The notes below the pieces were generated by a model, which saw only the letters and a program-made list of their open reading frames with translations, ran no database searches and was not told the DNA's origin. This document shows positions 7,962 through 16,739 of a stretch of DNA of 64,000 bases, piece by piece; the first letter of the stretch is position 1, and each line of letters begins with the position of its first letter. The stretch is taken from NCBI GenBank assembly GCA_005405945.1, contig BJHW01000001.1, forward strand, positions 6,076,001-6,140,000, given 5' to 3'. The translations under genes were made by a program, and so were the position numbers. The DNA comes from Streptomyces violaceusniger (GTDB lineage: Bacteria; Actinomycetota; Actinomycetes; Streptomycetales; Streptomycetaceae).

Positions 7962-9773
7962 ATGAGCAAGCGAGCCCGCGTCCGCGCCCCTGAGCTGCAA
8001 GGACGAGCCTGGATCAACACAGGCGGTAAGGACCTGTCCCTTGCGGACTTCAAAGGTCGCACATTGATCTTGGACTTCTGGACGTTCTGCTGTGTGAACT
8101 GCCTGCATGTCCTGGACGAGCTGCGCGAGCTGGAGGAGAAGCACCGCGACACCGTGGTGATCGTCGGGGTGCACTCGCCGAAGTTCGTCCACGAGGCCGA
8201 GCACCAGGCGGTGGTGGACGCGGTCGAGCGCTACGAGGTGCACCACCCGGTCCTCGACGACCCCGAGCTGGCCACCTGGAAGCAGTACGCGGTCCGGGCC
8301 TGGCCCACCCTCGTCGTCATCGATCCCGAGGGGTACGTCGTCGCCCAGCACGCGGGCGAGGGCCACGCCCACGCCCTGGAGACCCTCGTGGGGCAGCTGG
8401 AGGCCGAGCACGCCGCCAAGGGCACCCTGCGGCGCGGCGACGGCCCCTATGTGCCCCCGGAGCCGGTCCCCACCGAGCTGCGCTTCCCCGGTAAGGCGCT
8501 GCCGCTCCCCGGCGGCACCTTCCTCGTCTCGGACACCACCCGCCATCAGCTGGTGGAACTCGCGGCGGACGGCGAGAGCGTGGTGCGGCGGATCGGCGCG
8601 GGCGAACGCGGCCTTACCGATGGCACGAGCGAGCGGGCGCGCTTCAGCGAGCCCCAGGGGCTCGCCCTGCTCCCCGACGGCACCGTGGCCGTCGCCGACA
8701 CCGTGAACCACGCGCTGCGCTGCTACGACCCGGCCACCGGTGAGGTCACCACGCTCGCCGGGACCGGCCGCCAGTGGTGGCAGGGGTCGCCCACCGAGGG
8801 GCCCGCCCGCGAGGTCGACCTGTCCTCCCCCTGGGACGTGGCCTGGTTCGCCGACCGGCTGTGGATCGCCATGGCGGGCGTCCACCAGCTGTGGACCTAC
8901 GACCCGGAGGCCGGGACCGTACGGGCCGCCGCCGGGACCACCAACGAGGGCCTGGTCGACGGCCCCGCCGAGGAGGCGTGGTTCGCCCAGCCCTCCGGGC
9001 TCGCCGCCACCGAGGACCGGCTGTGGATCGCGGACTCCGAGACCTCCGCGGTGCGCTACGTCGAGCGCGACGGTAAGGGCTTCACGGTCCGTACGGCCGT
9101 CGGCACCGGGCTCTTCGACTTCGGCCACCGGGACGGCGCCGCCGACCAGGCGCTGCTCCAGCATCCGCTGGGCGTCACCGCGCTGCCCGACGGTTCGGTG
9201 GCGATCTCGGACACCTACAACCACGCCCTGCGCCGCTACGACCCGGCCACCGGCGAGGTCTCCACGCTCGCCACGGATCTGCGCGAGCCCTCCGGCGCGG
9301 TCCTGGCCGACGGGGACATCGTCGTGGTGGAGTCCGCCCGGCACCGGCTGACCCGGCTGCGGCTGCCGGAGGAGGCCGTACGGGTCGAGGCGGTGGCCCA
9401 CCGCACCCAGCGCGCCGCGACCGACATCGCCCCGGGGACGCTCCGGCTGGACGTGGTCTTCCAGGCGCCCGAGGGGCAGAAGCTGGACACCCGCTACGGC
9501 CCATCGACCCGGCTGCTGGTCAGCTCCACGCCGCCGGAGCTGCTGGCCGGGGGCGACGGCGCGGGGACGGATCTGAGCCGTGAGCTCGTCCTTACGGAGG
9601 GCGTGACCGAGGGCGTGCTGCACGTCTCGGCGATGGCCGCCTCTTGTGACGACGACCCTGCGAACGAGTACCCGGCCTGCCATGTGCACCAGCAGGACTG
9701 GGGCGTCCCGGTGCGGATCGCCGAGGGCGGCGCGACCCGGCTGCCGCTGGTGCTGGCCGGGATGGACGACTGA
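7962..9773 (+). CDS. NHL-repeat thioredoxin-like protein (NHLRC2 type)
   Basis: 603 residues. The N-terminal thioredoxin-like domain contains LDFWTFCCVNCLHVL, with the redox CxxC in CVNC (about residues 44-47), and a cis-Pro loop (AVRAWPTLVVID). From residue ~170 onward a six-bladed NHL propeller follows (repeated FSEPQGLALLPDGTVAVADT, HPLGVTALPDGSVAISDT), and then a C-terminal beta domain. The layout matches human NHLRC2 and bacterial TlpA-NHL proteins of unclear physiological substrate. No signal peptide is evident, so it is likely cytoplasmic. It is monocistronic. No clear Shine-Dalgarno precedes the ATG, so the start could be a leaderless one. Confidence 0.85.
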   Translation: MSKRARVRAPELQGRAWINTGGKDLSLADFKGRTLILDFWTFCCVNCLHVLDELRELEEKHRDTVVIVGVHSPKFVHEAEHQAVVDAVERYEVHHPVLDDPELATWKQYAVRAWPTLVVIDPEGYVVAQHAGEGHAHALETLVGQLEAEHAAKGTLRRGDGPYVPPEPVPTELRFPGKALPLPGGTFLVSDTTRHQLVELAADGESVVRRIGAGERGLTDGTSERARFSEPQGLALLPDGTVAVADTVNHALRCYDPATGEVTTLAGTGRQWWQGSPTEGPAREVDLSSPWDVAWFADRLWIAMAGVHQLWTYDPEAGTVRAAAGTTNEGLVDGPAEEAWFAQPSGLAATEDRLWIADSETSAVRYVERDGKGFTVRTAVGTGLFDFGHRDGAADQALLQHPLGVTALPDGSVAISDTYNHALRRYDPATGEVSTLATDLREPSGAVLADGDIVVVESARHRLTRLRLPEEAVRVEAVAHRTQRAATDIAPGTLRLDVVFQAPEGQKLDTRYGPSTRLLVSSTPPELLAGGDGAGTDLSRELVLTEGVTEGVLHVSAMAASCDDDPANEYPACHVHQQDWGVPVRIAEGGATRLPLVLAGMDD

Positions 9774-9817
9774 GACCTGACGTGCCGCGACTGCCCGGCT
9801 GATGTCCTGACCGGCGG

Positions 9818-10678
9818 TCAGTCGGGGCAGTTGGGCAGCGTGGAGTACTGCACCTGGTCCTGGCGGATCCGGATGCCCGGCACCCACATCCGCTTGCCGT
9901 CCTTGGCGACGCGGAACCACATGCTGCTGTGCCCGCCCGCCTCGTCGGTCACCGTGACGCCGTTGGCGATGCGGCAGTCGGCGCGCAGAGCATCGCCGTG
10001 CCAGGCCCGGCCCACGATGTTGGACGGGCGGTAGGCCTGGTACGGATCCTCGGCCAGGCCCAGGGAGCACTCGCGGACGCGCTTGTGCTGGCAGGTCTTC
10101 TCGGCGTTGTAGACGGTGATCCGGGCGTTGCCCAGAGGTGAGGAGCCCGCCGCGCCGCCCGGGGAGGAGCCGTCGTCGGACGACCGTAAGGCGATCACGC
10201 CGGCCGTGGCCCCGCCGATGACGGCGACCGTGCCCACCGCCGCGAGTGCGAGCCGCAGCCGGCGCCGGGACGGCCGGTCCTCCGAGGACCCCTCCGGGGC
10301 CTCCTCCGGGGCCGGTGAGGCGGCGCCGGACGCCATCGGCCCGTCGGCGGCCGCGATGGCGGCCTCGGCCTCGGTGGCCCGGTGCAGCAGGGTCACCAGC
10401 TCGGGCAGCCGGTCCTCGGCGGTGAAGGAGAGCGTGCCCCACTGGACCAGGAGCCGCTCGTCGGGCAGGCTCTGGCCGCGCAGATAGCGGGAGAGGGAGG
10501 ACCGGCTCGCGGGCAGCCGCCCCTCCAGTTCCTTCAGACTGAGTCCCAGTTCGCCGTGCATCCGGCGCAGTGCGGTCACGAATTCCCGTACCGGGCCGGA
10601 GAGTTCCTCGGGGAGCGGGGCGAGTGGCTTTCGTCGTGGGTTCTCTGGGCGATTCGGATGCGCTGGCACGTACACCAT
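9818..10678 (-). CDS. Membrane-anchored HTH protein
   Basis: 287 residues from the ATG at 10678. A cytoplasmic N-terminal XRE-like domain (VREFVTALRRMHGELGLSLKEL, SRSSLSRYLRGQSLP) is followed by an acidic Ala/Pro linker, one transmembrane helix (LALAAVGTVAVIGGATAGVIAL, near residue 150), and an extracellular domain with four cysteines (CQHKRVREC ... CRIANG ... PNCPD) that may form disulfides. This one-pass layout suggests an envelope sensor that contacts DNA or a partner directly, or an RodZ-like scaffold. The ligand is unknown. It lies downstream of, and in the same direction as, the NlpC/P60 lipoprotein, but a terminator separates them. Confidence 0.75.
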   Translation of the reverse strand: MVYVPAHPNRPENPRRKPLAPLPEELSGPVREFVTALRRMHGELGLSLKELEGRLPASRSSLSRYLRGQSLPDERLLVQWGTLSFTAEDRLPELVTLLHRATEAEAAIAAADGPMASGAASPAPEEAPEGSSEDRPSRRRLRLALAAVGTVAVIGGATAGVIALRSSDDGSSPGGAAGSSPLGNARITVYNAEKTCQHKRVRECSLGLAEDPYQAYRPSNIVGRAWHGDALRADCRIANGVTVTDEAGGHSSMWFRVAKDGKRMWVPGIRIRQDQVQYSTLPNCPD

Positions 10679-10704
10679 TGCAGCACGGGGATCATGAACA
10701 TGCC

Positions 10705-10742
10705 GAGCGACACGTCCACACCCCGAGGTGGACGTGCCGCTC
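10705..10742 (-). terminator. Long hairpin after the NlpC/P60 lipoprotein gene
   Basis: Arms 10705-10719 and 10728-10742 (GAGCGACACGTCCAC against GTGGACGTGCCGCTC) pair at 14 of 15 positions around an 8-nt loop. It lies between the two minus-strand genes and should end transcription of the upstream one. Confidence 0.8.
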
Positions 10743-10769
10743 GTCACCGGAACCGGATCGCCGAACGCG

Positions 10770-11771
10770 TCAGTCCGTGAACTTCAGCGGCCGGTAGGGC
10801 TTGTACTCGCTGCCCGGCTCCAGTCCATAGCGACGGGTCGCGTGATCCGTCCCGAAGTCGCCGCGCTGCTCGTAGGAGGTGTACGAGGTGTGGGCGGCAT
10901 CGTTCCACTTCTCGAACATCACGACGTGGCGGGTGTTGTTGTTCCCCGAGGCGTCGATCAGCAGGTCCCCGGGCCTGAGGTCGTTGAGGGCGATCGGCTT
11001 GGTGACGCTGGATCCGGTGAGGCCCACGGTGTTGGTGCCGGGCGCCTGGAGGCCCAGCGCCATGGAGACGTAGCCCGAGCAGTCCTGGCGGTAGCCGTCC
11101 TTCCAGACCTTGGCCTGGCTGTAGGGCACCCGGCCGCCGTTGTCGGCGGTCAGCCAGGTGGCGGCCCGCTGGAGCGCCTCGGCGCGGCTGCCGCCGGGCT
11201 GCGGCGGCCGCGGCGGCTCACCGCCGCCGTTCTGCACCGGGACGCCGGGGAGCGAGTCCTGCGGGATGTCCACCGCGACGACGGTCACGAAGCCGTTGAC
11301 CGGCCCGGTGATGTGGGCCATGTAGGTCGAGCAGGCCCCGTCCTCGCAGACCTTCTTGCCGGTGTCGACCTGGTAGTCGGCGGTGATGCGGTCCTGGCCC
11401 GGGGCGTTCTTGTTGAGCATGCCCACGGACGGGGAGCTGGTGTCGGCGGTCTGGTGGACCACCCAGCGGGTGCCCCAGGTGGGGAAGTCGGCGGTGGCCG
11501 CGGCCTTGGTGCCGAACTCGCCCGTGGTCGTCTTCAGCTTGAGCGCGGCGCCCCCGCCCTTGTCCGCCCCGCTCTTGGCCGAGGTGTCGCGGCTCGTCGC
11601 GCCCTTCTCGGCGACCTTCCCGGCCTTCTCCGCCTTGTTGGTGTCTTGGCCCGCGGTGCCGTCCCCGCCCGAGCAGCCCACGAGCCCGGTGGCGCCGATG
11701 CCCGCCGCGGCGATCGCGGGGAGCACCTTGCGCAGGAGGGTCCGCCGGTCGCGGCCGATGGAGTGCGTCAT
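10770..11771 (-). CDS. Tat lipoprotein with NlpC/P60-like cell-wall hydrolase domain
   Basis: 333 residues. The N-terminus has a twin-arginine motif (DRRTLLRK) and a lipobox (LVGCSG, Cys near residue 33), predicting a Tat-exported lipoprotein on the outer face of the membrane. After a charged Ala/Lys spacer comes a domain ending in an NlpC/P60-like core, with the catalytic Cys in YRQDCSGYVSMAL and His in RHVVMFEKW. It probably cleaves peptidoglycan stem peptides or a related amide. It is followed by a strong hairpin. Start ATG at 11771; the preceding spacer (11772-12000) shows no other gene. Confidence 0.8.
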   Translation of the reverse strand: MTHSIGRDRRTLLRKVLPAIAAAGIGATGLVGCSGGDGTAGQDTNKAEKAGKVAEKGATSRDTSAKSGADKGGGAALKLKTTTGEFGTKAAATADFPTWGTRWVVHQTADTSSPSVGMLNKNAPGQDRITADYQVDTGKKVCEDGACSTYMAHITGPVNGFVTVVAVDIPQDSLPGVPVQNGGGEPPRPPQPGGSRAEALQRAATWLTADNGGRVPYSQAKVWKDGYRQDCSGYVSMALGLQAPGTNTVGLTGSSVTKPIALNDLRPGDLLIDASGNNNTRHVVMFEKWNDAAHTSYTSYEQRGDFGTDHATRRYGLEPGSEYKPYRPLKFTD

Positions 11772-12006
11772 GTCTGGATTCCCCCTAGGTGAGCGTGGCG
11801 ACGGGATGTCGGCACCGCTCGGTCCGGGCCGCGGCGGCCGTCCGCCGCGGCGACGGGAACCACTCTGGGCCGCGCGGCGGGGTGTTCCGGGGGCCGAGCC
11901 GTGCTTTGGGACGTCCCATCCGGGCCCACCCCTGATGACCTGCCAAAACGCCCACGGAGACGGCCAGGTGCGGGACGGGGAAGGCCGCGCCGTGGGACAT
12001 GACGAG

Positions 12007-12066
12007 ACGGCCCCCGCCGGAGCGGGGGCCGTCCGGGGCAGGTAGCCGGGGGGAGGCGGCTACCTG
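12007..12066 (-). terminator. Two consecutive hairpins downstream of the DUF4232 lipoprotein gene
   Basis: The first stem, ACGGCCCCCGC-CGGA-GCGGGGGCCGT (12007-12032), is a perfect 11-bp helix. The second, CAGGTAGCCG with CGGCTACCTG (12039-12048 and 12057-12066), is a perfect 10-bp helix. Both follow the minus-strand lipoprotein gene and lie before the next minus-strand gene. Confidence 0.75.
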
Positions 12067-12110
12067 TCCGGCTGGGTGGCTCGGAGTCGAGCGGTCACCG
12101 GAGCGGAAGG

Positions 12111-12167
12111 GTGGGGGCGGTCATCCGATGGGGGCGGTCGGATGGGGGCACCGGATGGGGGCGGTCA
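12111..12167. repeat. Short tandem repeat carrying the DUF4232 gene's stop
   Basis: GATGGGGGCGGTC-like units begin at 12111, 12127, 12141 (shortened) and 12154, a period of 13-16 bp. Read on the minus strand each unit is TGACCGCCCCCATC, so the gene's TGA stop is the first base triplet of the first unit. Confidence 0.75.
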
Positions 12168-12860
12168 CCAGAGCAGGGCGTCGGAGGCGTCGCTCTGCCA
12201 GTAGCCGACCTCCGCCCCGCGGCCGACCTCCACCGAGTCGCCGGGGAGGTCGACGGAGCGGCGGGCGTCCTCGCCGGGGAGGGAGACGGTCAGCCCGGTG
12301 GCCTTGACGCCGTCGGCCGGGTCGTCCGCCGCGGAGGTGGTCAGTCCCGCGTAGCCGCTCTCGCCGGGGGCCAGCGTGACGACTGTCTGAGGCCGGGTGC
12401 CCGCGGCCTCCGGCACGGCCGGGCTCGCCTCGTCGAACCGCACCGCGGGGAAGCCGGTGAGACGGCAGGGCGCGCCGGACTGGTTGGTGATCTCCAGCAG
12501 GAGGTGGCCGGCCGGGCGGGGGACGGAGGTGACGCCCACCGACATCGTGTCGAGACGGCAGACCCCGGCCTCCCCCTCGACGCCGCTGTCGGCCCGCAGA
12601 CCGCCCTGGGCCCCGGCGTCGGCCCCGCCGCCCGCCACGGTGTCCCGCGCGGCCCGCTGGGCGCCGTCCTGGAGGCCGTCCTCGTGGGCGGCGGGGACGG
12701 CCGGGGCGATGCTCTCCGCCGCGCCGGCCGTCCGCACGCCCGACGCGTCGGCGGTGCCGCACGCCGCGAGGGTGATGCCCGCGGCGACGACCGTCAGTCC
12801 GGCAGCGACCGAGCGCAGGGTGCCGGTGCGGTGGGCGAGGCGAGCGGTGGTGAGCGGCAT
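12165..12860 (-). CDS. DUF4232 lipoprotein
   Basis: 231 residues with a classical lipoprotein signal (GLTVVAAGITLAACGT, lipobox LAAC) and then a disordered Ala/Gly region. The C-terminal DUF4232 beta domain (CRLDTMSVGVTSVP, LEITNQSGAPCRLTGFPAVRF) has two cysteines that probably form a disulfide. DUF4232 proteins are abundant in streptomycetes and of unknown function, exported to the membrane surface. It is monocistronic, with paired hairpins and a stop-codon repeat behind it. Confidence 0.85.
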   Translation of the reverse strand: MPLTTARLAHRTGTLRSVAAGLTVVAAGITLAACGTADASGVRTAGAAESIAPAVPAAHEDGLQDGAQRAARDTVAGGGADAGAQGGLRADSGVEGEAGVCRLDTMSVGVTSVPRPAGHLLLEITNQSGAPCRLTGFPAVRFDEASPAVPEAAGTRPQTVVTLAPGESGYAGLTTSAADDPADGVKATGLTVSLPGEDARRSVDLPGDSVEVGRGAEVGYWQSDASDALLW

Positions 12861-13280
12861 GGCGGGTCTCCCCTCAGCGGGCGTTCGGGCGTTTTCCGGT
12901 ACGGCTCAAGCCTGTCCGGACCCGCTGCCGTTCGGCTGGTGAACCGCTGCCGCCCGCTAACGCCTCGCTAACGCCCCGCTGTTCGCCCTCGTCAGGGCCT
13001 GTTGTCGGCCACCGCCTCCGCCGGACGGGCCGGGAGGCGCGGACCGGGGCAACCGTCGCCGTTGACGTCATCCGGTGGTCGGCTGCCCTCGCCGTGGGGG
13101 TGGGCCCGGTCGCGGTGGGGTGGCGGTGGAGCCGTCGGGCAGCCCCCCGGCGCCGCCGCCGTCAGGCCGCCCCCGCCACCGTCGTGAGGCGCCCCTGCTC
13201 GCGGCCGGGCGTCCCCTGCCACAGCCGTGAGGCGCCCCTGCTCGCGGCCGGGTGCCCCCTCCACGATGGGACGACGGCCC
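12861..13280. repeat. Gene-free spacer with a 43-bp tandem repeat
   Basis: No convincing gene. At 13184 and 13227 the string GTGAGGCGCCCCTGCTCGCG recurs with a 43-bp period, and a degenerate third copy begins near 13161. The array lies just beyond the 3' end of the minus-strand SARP gene. The promoter of the DUF4232 gene lies at the left side of this spacer. Confidence 0.65.
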
Positions 13281-15266
13281 CTACGCCCCCTGCGACGGCC
13301 CGCCAGGGGCCTCGCCGGCGCCTCCGCCGGATGCCTCGCCCGGGGAGTCGCGGTCGCTGCCGTCGCCCTGGGCGAAGAGCTTCACCAGGTCGCTCATCAC
13401 GTAGCGGTTGGTGGCCTCCTCGTCCAGCAGGTGCATCTCCGCCAGCCGCTCCAGGGAGTCCTGGATCAGCTCGGGGTCCGCGCCCGACAGCGCGGCCGCC
13501 TCGGCGGTGTTGACCTCCCGCGCGAAACCGGCGCCCAGGGCCCGCAGCAGCTGTGCGTCGTCCGCCGAGAGCCGGGCCACCGAGTTGCGCAGCGCGGCGG
13601 CCACTCCGGTGTCCTCCGCCGACAGCAGCGCGAGCCGGCGGCGCTCGTCGCGCAGCGCGGTGGCCAGCCGGGCCAGCCGCCAGCGGGGCCGGGCCATCAG
13701 CTGGGCGGAGGCGGCGCGCAGCGCCAGCGGCAGCCCGTCGCACAGGGCCACCAGCTCCCGCGCGGCCTCCGGGTCCTCGGCGACCCGCGCGGGCCCCAGC
13801 AGCGCGCCCAGCAGGCCCACTCCGTCCTCGGGACCGAGGGCGTGCAGCCGCACCGGGCGGGCGGCGTCGGTGGCGATCAGCCCGTCCAGCCTGCTGCGGC
13901 TGGTGACCAGCGTGGCGCAGTGGGGTCCGCCGGGCAGCAGCGGGCGCACCTGGGCGGAGCTGCCCGCGTTGTCCAGCACCACCAGCAGCCTGCGGCGGGC
14001 GGCCAGCGAGCGGTACAGCGCGGCCGCGGCCTCGGGCGAGGTGGGGATCTGCTCGGCCGGGGTGCCGAGGGCCAGCAGGAACTCCCGCAGCACCTCGGCG
14101 GGCAGCACCGCCTCGCCGCCGCTGAAGCCCCGCAGGTCCGCGAAGAGCCGTCCGTCGGGGAAGGCGGCGGCGTGGACATGGCCCCAGTGGACCGCCAGAC
14201 CGGTCTTGCCGACCCCGGCCGGCCCGGTGAGCAGCGCGATACCGCCCGCCTGGGGGTAGCCGCCGGGACCGCCCGCGGCGCCGCCCCGGGCCGGTTCGAC
14301 GGTGCCCAGGGTCAGCCGGGTCAGTTCGGCCAGCTCCGCGCCCCTGCCGTGGAAGCCCGCCGGGGGCCGGGGGAGCAGCTCGGGCACGGGCGCGGGGGCA
14401 GCGGCGGCCGCGGACAGCGGATGCTGCGGGGCGGCCGCCGCCTGTGCGCCCTGCTGCCCCGCGGCGCCCGGCTGCCCGGCGGCCTCGGCGCCGCCCCGCG
14501 GCCCGTCCGCGGCCGGGGCCGCCCGCAGGATTTCCTGGTACGCGGCGCTCAGCCGCTGGCCCGGGTCGACCCCCAGGTCGTCGTCGAGCAGCTGCCGGGT
14601 GCGGTGGAACCAGGCGATCGCGTCGGACTGCCGCCCGGAGCGGTACAGCGCCAGCATCAGGGCGGCGATCAGCCCCTCGCGCAGCGGGTTGGCGACGGCG
14701 GCGGGGTGCAGGGCGCGCACCGCCTGCTCATGCTCGCCCAGGCCCTCGTGGGCCCGCGCCAGGGCCTCCACGGCGCTCAGCCGCCGCTCCTCCAGGGCGT
14801 GCGCGGCCGCCGCGAACGGCGGGCTGGCCACGGTCCCGGTGAGCGCCGGGCCGCGCCACAGGCCGAGCGCCTGCCGGAGCAGCTGGACGGCCTCGCCGGG
14901 GGCGGACTCCGGGCTGGCCTGGGCGGTCAGCTGGTCGAAGCGCTGGGTGTCGATCAGGGATTCGGGGATGCGCAGCAGATAGGCGGAGCTGTGGGTGGTC
15001 AGCTCGACGCCGTGGTCCTCGGCGCCGCCCTCGGCCAGGGCCGCGCGGAGCCGCGAGACATGGCCCTGGATGACGGTCCGTGCGTGGGCGGGCGGCTCGT
15101 CCTCCCACAGGCTGGATATCAACTGCTCCACGGACACCGTCGCGTTGGGCCGCAGCAGCAGCATCGCCAGCACGCTGCGCCGTTTGGCGGGCCCCAGCGG
15201 AAGCTCGACGGGCGCTGCTTGCGGCCCCGCGGTGACGGTCACCGGGCCCAGCAGGGAGAAGTCCAA
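13281..15266 (-). CDS. SARP/AfsR-like regulator with NB-ARC ATPase
   Basis: 661 residues from a TTG at 15266. An OmpR-type winged helix (residues ~1-95, LLGPVTV ... GPAKRRSVLAMLLL ... VSRLRAAL) is followed by the bacterial transcriptional activator domain (~100-250), a Pro/Ala linker, and an NB-ARC/STAND ATPase with P-loop GPAGVGKTG (348-356) and Walker B LLVVLDNAG. The TPR arm of full AfsR is absent: the protein stops after the winged-helix part (LLDEEATNRYVMSDLVKLFA). SARPs activate secondary-metabolism or pleiotropic genes. The start is fixed by the aminopeptidase stop one base upstream (CTTGAGTTG), so the two genes are co-translated. Confidence 0.88.
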   Translation of the reverse strand: MDFSLLGPVTVTAGPQAAPVELPLGPAKRRSVLAMLLLRPNATVSVEQLISSLWEDEPPAHARTVIQGHVSRLRAALAEGGAEDHGVELTTHSSAYLLRIPESLIDTQRFDQLTAQASPESAPGEAVQLLRQALGLWRGPALTGTVASPPFAAAAHALEERRLSAVEALARAHEGLGEHEQAVRALHPAAVANPLREGLIAALMLALYRSGRQSDAIAWFHRTRQLLDDDLGVDPGQRLSAAYQEILRAAPAADGPRGGAEAAGQPGAAGQQGAQAAAAPQHPLSAAAAAPAPVPELLPRPPAGFHGRGAELAELTRLTLGTVEPARGGAAGGPGGYPQAGGIALLTGPAGVGKTGLAVHWGHVHAAAFPDGRLFADLRGFSGGEAVLPAEVLREFLLALGTPAEQIPTSPEAAAALYRSLAARRRLLVVLDNAGSSAQVRPLLPGGPHCATLVTSRSRLDGLIATDAARPVRLHALGPEDGVGLLGALLGPARVAEDPEAARELVALCDGLPLALRAASAQLMARPRWRLARLATALRDERRRLALLSAEDTGVAAALRNSVARLSADDAQLLRALGAGFAREVNTAEAAALSGADPELIQDSLERLAEMHLLDEEATNRYVMSDLVKLFAQGDGSDRDSPGEASGGGAGEAPGGPSQGA

Positions 15267-15267
15267 C

Positions 15268-16557
15268 TCAAGCCCCCAGAAAGGCGTGCAGTGCCTTGGC
15301 CAGCAGCCGCGGGTCCTGCGCTCCGCACAGCTCCCGGGCCGAGTGCATGGACAGGATCGCGATGCCGATGTCGACGGTGGCGATGCCGTGCCGGGCGGCG
15401 GTGATCGGGCCGATCGTGGTGCCGCACGGCATGGAGTTGTGGGAGACGAAGCTCTGCCAGGGGACGCCGGCGCGCTCGCAGGCGGCGGCGAAGACGGCTC
15501 TCCCGGCGCCGTCGGTGGCATATCTCTGGTTGACGTTCACCTTCAGGATCGGGCCGCCGTTGGGCCGCGGGTGGTGGCCCGGCTCATGGCGCTCGGCGTA
15601 GTTGGGGTGGACGGCGTGGCCGGTGTCGGAGGACAGGCATACGGTGCCCGCGAAGGCGCGCGCCCGCTCCTCGTACGCCCCGCCGCGGGCGAAGACCGAG
15701 CGCTCCAGCACCGTGCCGAGCAGCGGGCCGTCGGCGCCGGTGTCGGACTGGCTGCCGTTCTCCTCGTGGTCGAAGGCGGCCAGCACGGGGATGTACGGCA
15801 GCTCCTGCTGGGCGGCGGCGATGAGCGCGGCCGTACCGGCGTGCACGGAGACAAGGTTGTCCATCCGGGGCCCGGCGACCAGCTCGCGGTCCCGGCCGAG
15901 GTAGGCGGGCGGCTCGACGCTGTGGGTCATCAGGTCCCAGCCGGCGATCTCCTCGGCCGCGACCCCGGTCTCCTCGGCGACGAAGCGCATCAGGTCGCCC
16001 TCCTCGACACCGCCGAGCCCCCAGACGGGCGTCATATGGCGCTGCTTGTCGAGCTTCAGGCCCTCGGTGTTGACCGATCTGTCGAGGTGCACGGCGAGCT
16101 GGGGCACCCGCATCAACGGCCGGTCGACGGTGACGAGATGGTGCGAGCCGTCCCTGAGGGTGATCCGGCCGGAGAGCCCGAGGTCGCGGTCGAGCCAGGT
16201 GTTGAGCAGCGCCCCGCCGTAGATCTCGACGGCGATCTGCCGCCAGCCGTGCGCACCGGTGTCGGGAATGGGCTTCACGCGCAAATTGGGAGAGTCGGTG
16301 TGAGCGCCCACAATTCGGTACGGAGTGGCGGGGCCCGCCCCCTCGGGGACGTACCAGGCGATGATCGCGCCACCGCGCAGCACGAACCGCCCACCGGCCG
16401 CCCCGTCCCAGGGCGCGGTCTCCTCGATCCGGCGGAACCCGGCCTTCTCCAGCCGCTCCGCGGCGCTCGCCACGGCGTGGTACGGCGAGGGGCTGGCGCG
16501 GAGGAAGGACATCAGGTCATCGGTGTGGCCGCGGTCGATGCCGGGTTGTGCGCTCAT
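15268..16557 (-). CDS. M18 family aminopeptidase
   Basis: 429 residues. This is a cytosolic zinc aminopeptidase of the aspartyl aminopeptidase clan (MH). Metal and catalytic motifs are visible: GAHTDSPNLRVKP (His), GPRMDNLVS (Asp), DHEENGS (Glu pair), SSDTGHAVHPNY and VSHNSMPCGTTIGP (His). It removes N-terminal acidic or neutral residues in peptide turnover. The ATG at 16557 gives the expected MSAQPGIDRGHTDDLMSFL beginning. The SARP gene follows with no spacer, an unusual pairing of an enzyme with a regulator. Confidence 0.9.
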   Translation of the reverse strand: MSAQPGIDRGHTDDLMSFLRASPSPYHAVASAAERLEKAGFRRIEETAPWDGAAGGRFVLRGGAIIAWYVPEGAGPATPYRIVGAHTDSPNLRVKPIPDTGAHGWRQIAVEIYGGALLNTWLDRDLGLSGRITLRDGSHHLVTVDRPLMRVPQLAVHLDRSVNTEGLKLDKQRHMTPVWGLGGVEEGDLMRFVAEETGVAAEEIAGWDLMTHSVEPPAYLGRDRELVAGPRMDNLVSVHAGTAALIAAAQQELPYIPVLAAFDHEENGSQSDTGADGPLLGTVLERSVFARGGAYEERARAFAGTVCLSSDTGHAVHPNYAERHEPGHHPRPNGGPILKVNVNQRYATDGAGRAVFAAACERAGVPWQSFVSHNSMPCGTTIGPITAARHGIATVDIGIAILSMHSARELCGAQDPRLLAKALHAFLGA

Positions 16558-16739
16558 GTGCTCAGCATAGATTCGCCGGGGGGCGGCTCGCCCTGGTGCG
16601 GGACCGGCATCCATCCGTGGGGCCACGTTGATCCAATCTGATGAAAGGACGTCAGCTAAGGCGAGAAGTCGGGCGAATCGGTCGATATTCCCCGTGACTG
16701 AGCAACGTCGCGCTGAGTCGCAACTCGAGGGGATACCGG

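Noticed and set aside
7686..10442. 918-codon open frame on the minus strand
   Set aside because: It is antisense to the NHL/thioredoxin gene; Gly/Arg/Val-rich shadow frame without any domain, produced by GC-biased third positions.
13227..15404. 725-codon plus-strand frame
   Set aside because: Antisense shadow of the SARP gene, low complexity, no ribosome-binding site.
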